This document shows, one piece after another, positions 54,160 to 64,000 of a DNA stretch of 64,000 bases (the stretch's first letter is position 1; the number at the start of each line of letters is the position of its first letter). The stretch is taken from assembly GCA_016647705.1 (NCBI GenBank), contig CM028335.1:12104905-12168904 (forward strand). Reading direction: 5' to 3'. This stretch comes from Eucommia ulmoides. Lineage: Eukaryota > Streptophyta > Magnoliopsida > Garryales > Eucommiaceae. Below the pieces are notes generated by a model. It did no database searches. It saw only the letters and a list, made by a program, of their open reading frames with translations, and was not told the origin of the DNA. Made by a program: the position numbers and the translations under genes.

Positions 54160-54798
54160 ACATTGATTAGTACAAACACTTAAGTGATGTTTATAATTAA
54201 TGTTTGGATTTCGGACTCGAGCCAGGTCATGGGTCATGGGTTTGGGGTTGAACTAAAGTTGATCTAAGTAGAGAAAATTCTTTTTAGAATTCTCTTAAAT
54301 TGATTTTAGCAATTTTTCTAACTAAACAAGACCCGTCTTTACATATTTGTAACTAATTTTTAACAAAGAGTTATATGTGATTAATACGTAGTGAGTTTAA
54401 TTAATACTTTTAGTGTGCTAGAGTTACTCATTTGTGTTCTCTATAAATAGAGAACATTTGCATTATCTTTCAAACATGAAACTTGGGACATCTTGCACTA
54501 TATATACACTTTGAGTTGATGTTTGTATGTTTTTAAGAGAGAGTTCAACACTTATTTTCTTTGTCATATCCTTTGATTTTGAGTAGTATCGGAGGATTAT
54601 GATCATGGTTTCCTGAGAAGCAAACATCTGAGTAACACTTAAGCGAAGACGAAATTTGTTTTTAAAGAAATATTACGAAACGATAATCTCGATCAACACA
54701 AATTTTTAGTCTTATTATCAATAAAAGGACTGTAAGTCTGATATTATTTATTTACAGATTTTATGTGTTTTAATTTATTAATGAAGAATATAAATTTG
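54160..54798 (+). other. LTR-like remnant with palindromic TATA box
   Basis: Non-coding. It contains GTTCTCTATAAATAGAGAAC (54436-54455), a TATA box within a near-perfect palindrome, followed by a leader-like segment and ATTATGATCATGGTTTCCTG (54596-54615), reminiscent of the transcribed end of a copia LTR. No second copy is in the window, so the family is not established. Confidence 0.35.
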
Positions 54799-54803
54799 TT
54801 ATG

Positions 54804-56693
54804 TATTGACCCTAGATATTTTGATGAACCAATTAACTTAGATGTTTTAGGAACTAATGATTTTATTGAGATATGATTATAGAGTTTAGTTCCAGTGCAT
54901 GAATGAGAAAAATATTTTTTTTTTTTTTTATGCATTAGGATGATAAAAATCAAGATGATTGCAAATGGAAAATATCAAAGATTTTTGAAAATTAAGATTT
55001 TTTTTGTATTTACTAGGTAAAAACAACTCAATTCTTCTAAGCTCTTAATGTAACTTGATTAAGACCATGCGCGACACACAATGATAATATGAAATATTTT
55101 TTAAAGGGGTTAAAAATTATAAATTTATATTATAAAAAAGATTTATTCTAAGTAATCAATCAAGAACCACTTGAAAATTTTGAAAAAGTGAGAAAAAGGC
55201 CTAAACGATCGACTGACAAGGAAATCGGTCGACTGTTACAATTAGGATATCAAAAATAAAGTTTTAGGCATTTTGGTTGACTAAAAGGTTGGATTGGTGA
55301 CTCAGAGTCTAAATGGGTCGACTAACCGGTCGATTGAATTGTGTTGCAACAGCTAGAAATATAGACGTTGAGAGTTCAACGACATATTGACCAGTAATTC
55401 GGTCGATCAATGTATTCTTTTTTTCTTTTTTAATCAGAACGTTTTTCAAAGATCTTTCAGCCATTTTTAAGCTTTTGAACATTAAAAATTATATTTTAAT
55501 GGCTCTGAACTGATTTTCAAAGATATCACATACATGTTGAAGATCTTGTTATTTAGTTCACATATTTTTTGATTTTGTGATATATACTGGGAAAACTTCT
55601 TTTGATAATTTTTTGGTTTTAAATCAAAATATTTTTGGAACTAAATTGACAGTTTTAAAAATGTTATTTATGGTCAAATATAGCCGCTATAAGTCTGAAT
55701 TACATATGGCTCTACATGAGTTATTTTTTTATATATGTTTTGTAAAATATTCGTCATAGGCTTTGTTTGAAAACACCTTAAATAGACATGCATTTTTCAC
55801 TTTAAAAATATCAACAATTCCAAGGGGATTTCAGATTTCTTAAAAAAGAGCTATAACATTTTTCTGAAATATATTTTTTGAGAGAAAAGTTCTGAGAAAT
55901 TCTTAATAAAAAAAGATTTCTTTACAAAAATTGGGTTTGATACAATGTTTCTATTGCTTACATATTTCTTGAGAAAATCTCGGTGAGATTTTTATTATTG
56001 TATTTACGTGCTTAAAATTATTGTGCTTTACCCATATATATATGAATTTCTAAGTTTAAAAATCGTTCTTGCTTAATATTATTAAAAATCTTTATGAAAC
56101 GACTTTATCTGAAAATTTTGGTTGAAAAATTATTTGTTCTTAAATTACTAGAATCAAGATTTAGTTTTTCACATATTTTCTATTACTAGTATTGGGTCAT
56201 TAATTGAGTTTATATTGCATTGAGTTGGTAGAAACTCTTGAGAGAAAAATAATATTTTGTGTATTCTTATGAGTTGTAGTTTAGACTTAAACGTAGTTGG
56301 TCTGAGTGAAAATGTTGATTAGGCATAAAGGAAGCTTTCCTAATCAGGGTATAAAAGTTTACTTCGAAGCCTGTGAAAAGAATTAGTATACAGGTTTAAT
56401 TTTGAGCTTAAGAAAAGAATTTTGTAAGGGTTTAATTCTTATTTAGAAAAAGGATCAGGTGTGGTTAGTGGATTCCAAATTCTCTGCAAGAGCTCAGGGG
56501 AGTGGAGTAGCTTGTTGAACAACTATAAATCAATGTGTCAATTTCTCTATCCCTTAACTATTTGTGTGTGCATTTAGAAATTCACGTTTCTGCATAATTA
56601 ACAAGATATAAGTCGGTTAGGGAATTGAATTTATTTGTTAATTTTTAAACTACCCAATTCGTCTTCCCTCTCAGGTAGATCTTTGGTCCAACA
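54804..56693 (+). repeat. 5' LTR of element C
   Basis: About 1890 bp. Begins TATTGACCCTAGATATTTTG (first G changed to A) and ends CTTTGGTCCAACA. TCGGTCGAC-type motifs lie at 55200-55420. Confidence 0.92.
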
Positions 56694-57834
56694 ATTAGTA
56701 TCAGAACTAGATTAGTTTAATAGGCTTCATGTCCTAACTAACACAATCACAAGGATTGCGCTAATAATAATGTTCCATGTATTTCTAGTAATAATTGTGT
56801 ATCTCCTGCTCGTTCTGAAAATCAATGCTCCATAAGTATAAATGATAAAGATAATGATAATAAGTCACCCATAAGGTTATTGAGAACCTTGTTGTTTTTA
56901 CAAATTTTTCACATAACAAAATTTAAGACTTTACCAAAAATTGTGATTCTTGAAAATAAAAAGTTTGATATTGTCTTATCTCACAAAAAGAAGGATTTAG
57001 ATAAATATTTTGAAACTGAAGAATTTTCAAATGCTCTTTTCGAGATAAACAACTTGTTTGATAAAATTGAATAACTTGAAGAATATTCTTTTTTTTTTTT
57101 TTTGAAAAATGATATTACAAATCTTCAACAAGGAATTAAAAATTTGAAAAATCTTGATAAACTAAATGAGGTTTTAAATATTGAATTGAAAAATTCAAGG
57201 TGTGAACTCTGATAAAGCTCGCTTGAAAATTCTTTTAGTTGAAAATGATTATCGGATTTTAAAGAATGGTCTTGAATTTATCAACAAAAAGAATTTTGGT
57301 TCTTCAAGTGAATATTGGTGTTCTGGAATGCGCACTTGAGCATACTCAAATGGATCTTAAAGAAACTATTAAAAAATTCAAGAATTATGAAAAACCAAAA
57401 GATTTTGAAAAACCAAAAGATTTTGAAAAACCATTAGACTTTAAGGTAGGTTCATTTCATCATCATTAATATCATGAACCTATAAAATAAACTGGTTATG
57501 AAAAGTCTTATAGGAGGATTTCTATTATCATTGTGGTCTTGAAAAATGGTGTTATCAACTGCATGGTTATCCAACTAGATCCTAAAACAACTGGATACCA
57601 AGAAAAAGAACGTTCTATACAAGTACAAATGCAAATTATGTTGGGCTGAAGAGGATAAATTGAAGGAATGTTCAAAGGCCTAATGTGGATAACCTCAAAT
57701 TCAATAGAACCGATTTATAGAATTGTTGTTAATCGTAGCAAGACTAATAAACCAGTAGTGTCCAAGAAGGAAAAGGATATTATTGAGATGAATCAATGAT
57801 TTTCTCCCAAGAATGACAAGACAACTCAATTAGC
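56694..57834 (+). pseudogene. gag remnant of element C
   Basis: Coiled-coil-like reading frames on the plus strand: 56880-57074 (PKIVILENKKFDIVLSHKKK), 57075-57260 in shifted frames, and 57266-57469 with a repeated KPKDFEKPKDFEKPLDF. A zinc-knuckle-like YHCG...WCYQLHGYP stretch follows at 57525-57580. The capsid part is not seen. There are many stops. Confidence 0.55.
56695..56706 (+). promoter_or_regulatory. Primer binding site of element C
   Basis: TTAGTATCAGAAC follows the LTR end by one base. It corresponds to the initiator-methionine site TGGTATCAGAGC with two or three changes. Confidence 0.8.
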
Positions 57835-58260
57835 AGCTTCAAAGGATATCAAGAATAGTGTTGACAATATCAATAATGTACTTCAACTAGTAGCTCCCAA
57901 GGATAACAAATGTGCCTCTAATTTTTTGAAATTTAAGTTTATTAATTTTGTTAGAGAGACAAGTGTGTCTTACCATTATGTTAATTAAGTACTATGATAT
58001 TTAATAATTTAAGTTTTTTTCAATAATTAATTATAAAAATCATTTGGAGCTTCAAAGGATATAAAGAATAGTGTTGACAATATCAATAATGTAATTCAAC
58101 TAGTGGCTCCCAAGGATAACAAATGTGCCTCCAATTTTTTGAAATTTAAGTTTATTAATTTTGTCAGAAAGACAAGTATGTCTCACTATTATGTTAATTA
58201 AGTACTATGATATTTAATATTTTAAGTTTTTTTCAATAATTAATTATAAAAATCATTTGG
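57835..58260 (+). repeat. Tandem duplication, 2 x 213 bp, in element C
   Basis: The unit starts AGCTTCAAAGGATAT at 57835 and is repeated from 58048 with a few substitutions. The unit includes the end of the gag-like segment and AT-rich non-coding sequence. Confidence 0.93.
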
Positions 58261-58660
58261 ATCACTTGCAAAAAAGATAAGAATTTGATAACAAAAATTT
58301 CAAAAATAGCCTATTCTGTTTGCTTATTTTTTCAGTTCATTCACTTTTATCTCTTGGATTCACCCCCCCAACCTTCCATCTTCATCAAATCTTATGAAAT
58401 CTCTTCATAAAAGACGTTGATTTAGAGGATTTGAAGAGTTATGGGAAGGATTTCAAACAAAAAGTGTGAAATTTCATTAGTTCTTCAGGCCTTCTCCGAG
58501 ATATCATCTCTAGGTAAGATCTACTCTTTGTTTTTTCATTTTTCTCATGGGGTTCTAAACTTCTAAGTAGTATTATCGTTTATCTTTTGTTTGTTATTCA
58601 TTGTGGTCTAGATCTTGCCCTTAGGTCTCTCTATTTTGTCTTGTCTATATTCTTGTCAAA

Positions 58661-59852
58661 ATGATCCAAAAACAAGTTGCTAGAAAGAAAGGGGCTCAAA
58701 GGTCAAAAGATAAGGCCAAAAAGGCTCAAAATCCATATTTTGAAAATTACAAATTTTTTAGCAAAGAAAATCAAAAGAAATTTGAAAATGATTTGAGCAA
58801 TGTAAAAGTGATTTGTGGAAGGCCCATAAATTTTGAGGATTTGATGGACCGAGGGATTGATATTTTAAATAAATTCAAAAGTTTGGAATGAGACGTTTTC
58901 TTATCGGAGGGTAAACATTATTTCAGTCATTGGGTGAAAATATTTTATAGTAATTTTATCAAGTAGAGGATAGAATTTATTCGTACGCGAATGACGTTAA
59001 CATCGACTTGTCCTTAAATGATGTTGCAACTCTTCTTGATGTCCAAAGAGGTATTGTTTTTCCACAAAACTATGCCTATTGAATTGTTCAAAATTTCATT
59101 CTTGCTTAAGCCCATAGGGGCTTGAATGTTGTCAATGCTAATGCTAATTCTTTAAGTCTTGAGCTTTATATCTATTATTCAGTCATCACATATTTGCTTG
59201 CTTCTTGTAGTAGTAGTCGCGTCACAATCACAGACTTCGACACTTTTATCCTTCATTCCATTGTCGATGACTCTAAGGTTGATATTTACACTCTTATTGT
59301 TGAGCATATGAAATACCAATTAGGTGTAGCGTCTTGTGTCCTACCCCATGACGATATTATACATCGTATTCTTGAGTATTTCAAGTCCCTACTGATGATG
59401 AGTGTGCCATATGTTTTATGGAAAGTGGTTCTTATTTACAACCAAATGCCATTAATCTCATGGGATATAAAATTGTGGGAAACTGATGGATTACCAAAAA
59501 AAAAAATCAATTAAGAAGAAGAAGATGCCGGAAATAAAGAGGAACTAGCCAATTTGGATGGAGTGTATCAATGACTTGATCATCTCCAAATACAATTTGA
59601 TAACCTCCAATAGTCTATTGAGGTCACTGATGGACGAATCAATGGCTTGACAATACAGATGGGAAGATTATCGATGTCGGTGGAACAAATACACGAGATG
59701 ATGCAAAATTTCTTTCCCTACAATCCTTATACTTCTCCTGGATCTTCTGGACCATTTTGTTCATACTACCCTCCACCGCCTCTTGGTTCGGTCCTAACTA
59801 TTCGTATCATAGCCCCGATCCCTATTGATGAACTATTATTTTATGGTTTCTA
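58661..59852 (+). pseudogene. env-like / 'plant transposon' ORF of element C
   Basis: An ATG at 58661 opens a lysine-rich leader (ARKKGAQRSKDKAKKAQNP), then FENYKFFSKENQKKFEN and a short helical stretch. A TGA ends the first frame at 58891. The shifted continuation holds HWVKIFYSNFIK and a NIDLSLNDVATLLDVQRG-like segment (about 58935-59070). Then 59122-59514 is open, including ITDFDTFILHSIVDDSKVDI. The end (59560-59850) has LTIQMGRLSMSVEQIHEMMQ and a proline-rich tail. The order resembles the envelope-like ORF downstream of pol in SIRE-type elements. No signal peptide or transmembrane span could be confirmed. Confidence 0.6.
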
Positions 59853-60595
59853 ATATTTAGAACAAGATTCATATATTGGTATTGTAATAGTAATTAGCCT
59901 TCGGATGATTTGAATAATTTGGATATTCTGATGTGCTGGTAAATTTATGAATTTAAGTTACTTATAATCTCATTATTATTTTTTAATGATCCATAATGAA
60001 AATAATTGATTATTCCTCTACGGACTTGAGTTGAATCATTTTGACATAATGAGATCATTTAACAAAGAAATTTTCACATGATATTTCGAAAGTAAACATA
60101 TTCTTGAAAATGAAAATAATATTTCTTTTGAGTATAATGGTTTATTTTTTCATCAAAATCGTTGACTTCATTTTCAATCAATCTATGTTTCAAATTAATT
60201 TTAACTTTTGAGATCTCAAGTAACGTCTCATTTTGTTCTTTTCAAAAGTTCTTGAAATAAATAGGTTAGTATAGAGTAAAAGTGTTTTTTGAAATTTTTA
60301 TCCAACATTCCGATGGTTTTATTTTCCCTTCCCCAACTTTTTGAGATGACAAAGGGAGAGATATTAGTGATATTTTTATTAAGTAATGATTAATTTTACA
60401 AATGGGGAGAGTAGGAAATTTTTAACATTTTAATATCCTATATTTAATATCTTGAAAATCTTCATTTTGTATTAAAAAATTACTTATCATGATATTTAAA
60501 TTGAACAAAATCCATCCTCATATTCAGGGAGAGTGTGGTTATGAATTATTTTTGAGAAAATATTAAGTTAATTGTCATCATTAAAAAGATGAGAT
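59853..60595 (+). other. 3' non-coding tail and polypurine tracts of element C
   Basis: AT-rich. Purine-rich blocks ACAAAGGGAGAGATATT (60347-60363), AAATGGGGAGAGTAGG (60400-60415), AGGGAGAGTGTGG (60526-60538) and AAAAAGATGAGATTGTTG (60583-60600) occur in series. The last adjoins the LTR and is the expected plus-strand primer. Confidence 0.7.
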
Positions 60596-61781
60596 TGTTG
60601 ACCCTAGATGTTTTTGATGAACTAGTTAACTTAGATGTTTTAAGAACTAATGATTTTATTGAGATATGATTAAAGAGTTTAGTTCTAGTGCTTGAATGAG
60701 AAAGAGATTACTTTTTATGGGAAGGAATGATAAAGATCAAGATGCTTGAAAATGAAAGATATTGAATTTTTTTAGAAAAGAAGAATATTTTGTAATTACT
60801 ATGTAAAAACAACTCAATTTTTCTAAGCTTTTAATGCAACCCGATTAGGACTTCGCACGACATATATGATAACATGAAATATTTTTTAATGTGGTAAGAA
60901 GTGATAAATTTATGTTATAAAAAGAGTTTTTCTACGTAATCAATCAAAAACTGCTTAAAAATTGTGAAAAAGTAAGAAAAAGGCCTAAACGGTAGACTGG
61001 CAAAGGGAATTGGTCGACCGCCAGAATTAGGATATCATGAAATGAGGTTTTAGGCATTTCAGTCGACTGAAAGGTTGGATTGGTGCTTCAAGGCCTAAAT
61101 CGGTCAATTGACTAGTCGGCTGACTTGTGTTGCAATGGCTAGAAATATAGATATTGAGAGCTAAATGGTCGACTGACCAGTAATCCGGTCGACCGATATG
61201 TATTTTTGTTTTTGTTTTTTTTTTTTTTTTTTTTTTTTTTCCTGTTTTGACTAGAGCGTTTTTCAAAGATCTTCCAGCCATTTTTTGGCTTTTGAACATT
61301 GAAAAATTATATCTCAATGGCTATTAATTGATTTTTCAAAGATATCACATATATTTTGAAGATCTTGTTATTTAGTCCACATATTTTTCAATTTTGTGAT
61401 TTATACCAGGAAAGTTTCTTTCTTTTCATTTTTGGTTTTAAATTTAAATATTTGGGGGGCTAAATTGATAGTTTTGAAAGTGTTATCTATGGTCAAATAT
61501 ATTCGTTATAGGCTATATTTGAAAATACCTTAAATAGACATGCGTTTTTCACTTTAAAAATATTAAGAATTCAAAGAGGATTTTAGATTTATGAAAGAGA
61601 GATTATATTTTTTTGAAATATATTTTTTGAGAGAATTTTTTTGAGAAATTCTTTATTGAAAAAAGTAATTTCTTTGCACAAATCGGTTTTTATACAACGT
61701 TGCTATTGCTTACATATTTCTTGAGAAACTCTCAGTGAGATCTTTCTTATTGTATTTGCGTGCTCAAAATTATTATACTTT

Positions 61782-61827
<46 letters not shown>

Positions 61828-62492
61828 TTTCTGAGCTTAATATATCTGTGATGAAAAATCATTCTGGCTAAATATTATTGAAAATATTTGTGAAACGATT
61901 TTTTCTAAAAAATATGGTAGAAAAATATTTGTGCTTAAATTGCTAGAATCCATATTTAGTTCCTCACATATTTTATATCACTAGTATCAGGCCATTAATT
62001 GAGTTCACATTACATTGAGTTAGTAGAAGCTCCTATGAGAACAAACAATATTTTTTGTATTCTTGTGAGTTGTAACTTAGATCTAAACATAATTGGTCTA
62101 AGTAAGAATGTTGATTGGGCATGAAGGGAACTTGCCTAATCAGGGTACAAAGTTTTAATTCTTATCTTGTGAGAAGAATTAGTGTAAAGATTTAATTCTA
62201 AAGCCTAGAAAAAGCATTATTATAAGAGTTTGATTCTTACTTGGGTAAAAGATTAGGTGTGGTTAGTGGATTGCGAATTTCCTACGGGAGCTTAGGGGAG
62301 TGGACATAGGCAAAAGTAGAACCACGATAAATTAGTGTGTCAATTTCTCTATTTCTTACCTGTTTGTTTTTGCATTTAGAAATTAATGTTTTTGCATAAT
62401 TAACAACGTATAAAACGGATAGGGAATTGAATTTATTTGTTGATTTTTAAACTATCCAATTCGTCCCTCTTAGGTAGATCTTTGGGCCAACA
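60596..62492 (+). repeat. 3' LTR of element C
   Basis: 1897 bp. Begins TGTTGACCCTAGATG and ends CTTTGGGCCAACA. It includes an AT run at 61787-61824 that is not expanded in the 5' LTR, and the palindrome CGGTCGACCG at 61186-61195. Confidence 0.93.
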
Positions 62493-62756
62493 TTATGTTT
62501 GTTGAAATGCTAGATAGTATTATGAAATATTTGTTGTTGTGTATTTTACATTCTTGAATATTTACTATCACTTGTATTGTATTTCTTAAATATTTGTTGT
62601 TAATTATTTTAATATTCTGTAATATTTTCTATAAGTTACACTCAGCAACAAATTCCGATGTTGTGGTTTACAACCATTATTTCATTGTATATGTTTTTGT
62701 GACTATGTAGGGGTTGGTGCCCATGGTGACCAATAAGAACACCTATCCCACCGAGC

Positions 62757-63180
62757 TTACCACATCCTCCCCTCCACTCCCGCCAAATCGACGAGGGTGG
62801 ACTTGGTTGGTTGTAGGCATAAGGGTTCCATCTTCATCTTGCTGAAGGCCCACTTGAATAGAATGTTTATTAAGTTTTTTTCGTCCACCAGGATTTGCCT
62901 AGTCTTGAAATAGTTGACCAGGGTGGTAATCATGAAAGTGTCATCATAGGGCATATAAATACCCCTCAAGTCAGCCTCGTTGAATAAAATAACGTGATGT
63001 AAGGCAACGTCAATAGTGTTGATCTCATACACATCCTTGTAGGCCTTCACTTTTGCCCAGTTGTCATATGCTTGGTGGGAGGAGGTCTTTCTCCCAAGAT
63101 GAACCCATATGTGGATAATGTTAATCTCTCCATCCATTATCTGGAGATCATTCTCATTTGCCTCCTCTAACTTGTGTGGT
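62757..63180 (-). pseudogene. Tat-type Ty3/gypsy protease remnant
   Basis: The minus strand begins NDLQIMDGEINIIHIWVHLG, the same gag-protease junction seen at the end of gag in element B. It continues through EADLRGIYMPYDDTFMIT and QILVDEKNLINILFKWAFSK. In Tat-lineage proteases the last segment normally carries D-(S/T)-G; here it is DEK, so the active site is lost. One 126-codon frame is open. No LTR was recognised around it. Confidence 0.72.
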
Positions 63181-63644
63181 GGTCAGTCACTATACTTTGA
63201 TAATACTAAATACTCTAAACACTAGCATTCAAAGGTATTCATTGGATATAGTGGGACATAAATATGAATATACGAGTATGCAAGAAGGGATTTATCATTC
63301 TTAGAAAAAAAAAGACGTGAATCACTTGATTCAATTTAATATAATTCAACCAAGTCTCTCTTTAGAGTAGTGTAATGATTAGGAGGATATTTCAATCTTG
63401 TTTCATAAGAAATTTTTATTAATCAAATACTTATGATTGAACTAGGGATTTTCCATTTAACCATATCTTGTTGGTCCTTTTGGGTACACAAATAGAGAGA
63501 TCGCGGAATACCCATATCATATATGAAGGGGTTCTCTTGGTTAAATTCATATCAACTAGACATGACTGTGATATGTGGATAAACATAACTCACAGTCGAA
63601 GGAAATGCTTTAAAGGAAAAAAAAATTCTTTTGGAAGGGAAAAA

Positions 63645-63992
63645 TTAGACTTGTTCTAATTTTTATTAATTAACTGATTAGTAAATTAATTAATTAATTA
63701 TTTTCACCATCCAACTTTTGGTATGAACCTAATGGGTCACACATAATAGGGAATTGATGTTAGAAGAGTCCTTAAAAAATGAATGGGTAGTATTGATGAA
63801 CTTAAGTAGTTCAAGGGTCAAAGTGCAATTAAAGAAAAGAAAGGGTCTAGTGTTATGAACTTTGGATAGTATTTATAAGGAGGGGAAACCATAATGGTTG
63901 CCCATCCTTATAGATTCGACCAAAATATAGATGGTAAAATTAATTAATTAATTTACTAATCAATTAATCAATAAAATTTAAAACTATTCTAA
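63645..63992. repeat. Inverted repeat at the window end
   Basis: Arms of about 65 bp: 63645-63712 (containing GATTAGTAAATTAATTAATT) pairs with 63929-63992 (containing AATTAATTTACTAATCAATT). The spacer of about 216 bp contains TATTTATAAGGAGGGG. It could be a foldback MITE or part of a copia LTR. It nearly reaches the window edge, so its ends are uncertain. Confidence 0.6.
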
Positions 63993-64000
63993 GGTTGCGT

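Larger units (their letters stand above)
54804..62492 (+). mobile_element. Element C: SIRE-type copia element lacking pol
   Basis: Complete insertion with a perfect target-site duplication TTATG (54799-54803 and 62493-62497). It contains a 5' LTR (54804-56693), a tRNA-iMet primer site, a gag remnant, a 213-bp tandem duplication, an env-like/'plant transposon' ORF and a 3' non-coding tail with repeated purine tracts, followed by the 3' LTR (60596-62492). The internal region is only 3.9 kb, and no protease, integrase, RT or RNase H motif was found. LTR length, the purine-rich GAGATTGTTG junction, the iMet primer site and the env-like ORF point to the SIRE/Maximus lineage. Confidence 0.88.

Overview
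This is nuclear DNA from a flowering plant, most likely a eudicot. It is AT-rich and gene-poor and consists largely of nested, decayed LTR retrotransposons. Also present are hAT-type miniature elements, LINE remnants and a rearranged piece of plastid ycf2. I see only one convincing host gene, an intact single-exon DOG1-family gene at 30544-31290 on the minus strand. The plant assignment rests on tRNA-Asp and tRNA-iMet primer sites, SIRE-type copia elements, a Tekay-type chromovirus, Transposase_28 and 'plant transposon' domains, and ycf2. I cannot name the species.

Layout. 1-7159: element K, a non-autonomous Athila-like LTR element on the minus strand, with one broken 'plant transposon' ORF, two tRNA-Asp primer sites in tandem and an internal hAT MITE. 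7160-13004: a broken, intron-containing coiled-coil/Transposase_28 ORF on the minus strand, split by a K-family solo LTR (8420-9855), followed by a plus-strand LTR. This arrangement fits the antisense accessory ORF known from Tat-lineage Ty3/gypsy elements. The same ORF flank precedes K at window position 1, so a segment has been duplicated. 13005-16622: unassigned decayed sequence, then a LINE remnant. 16628-21143: Ty1/copia element H on the plus strand. 21300-29615: Tat-like gag-only element A on the minus strand, split by Tekay chromovirus T on the plus strand (22310-27763). 29760-30478: LINE 3' end. 30544-31290: the DOG1-like gene. 33184-38626: element B, a relative of A, with a perfect target-site duplication. 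39826-41595: two neighbouring hAT-like elements with perfect 8-bp duplications. 42141-45522: SIRE-type solo LTR D with a K-family LTR (E) inside it. 45788-54154: copia element G on the minus strand, carrying a K-family solo LTR (F), a hAT element and, in its 5' LTR, the ycf2 insert. 54804-62492: SIRE-type element C with a perfect target-site duplication, gag and env-like remnants but no recognisable pol. 62757-63180: Tat-type protease remnant. 63645-63992: an inverted repeat.

The signal I find most interesting is not a gene. Three unrelated LTR families here (K family, Tekay, SIRE type) each carry a cluster of short self-complementary motifs inside the LTR. In two of them the arms differ between repeats while pairing is kept: CTGC-TTCG-GCAG, CTGT-TTCG-ACAG and CCGC-TTCG-GCGG in Tekay; CACCGC..GCGGTG and CACTGC..GCAGTG in the K family. 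This looks like selection on hairpins in DNA or RNA. It is inference from reading and needs a statistical covariation test across copies.

Almost every transposon ORF carries stops, frameshifts or deletions, so nothing here appears able to move by itself. Boundaries marked with TG/CA ends plus target-site duplications are reliable to a few bases; other boundaries are approximate.
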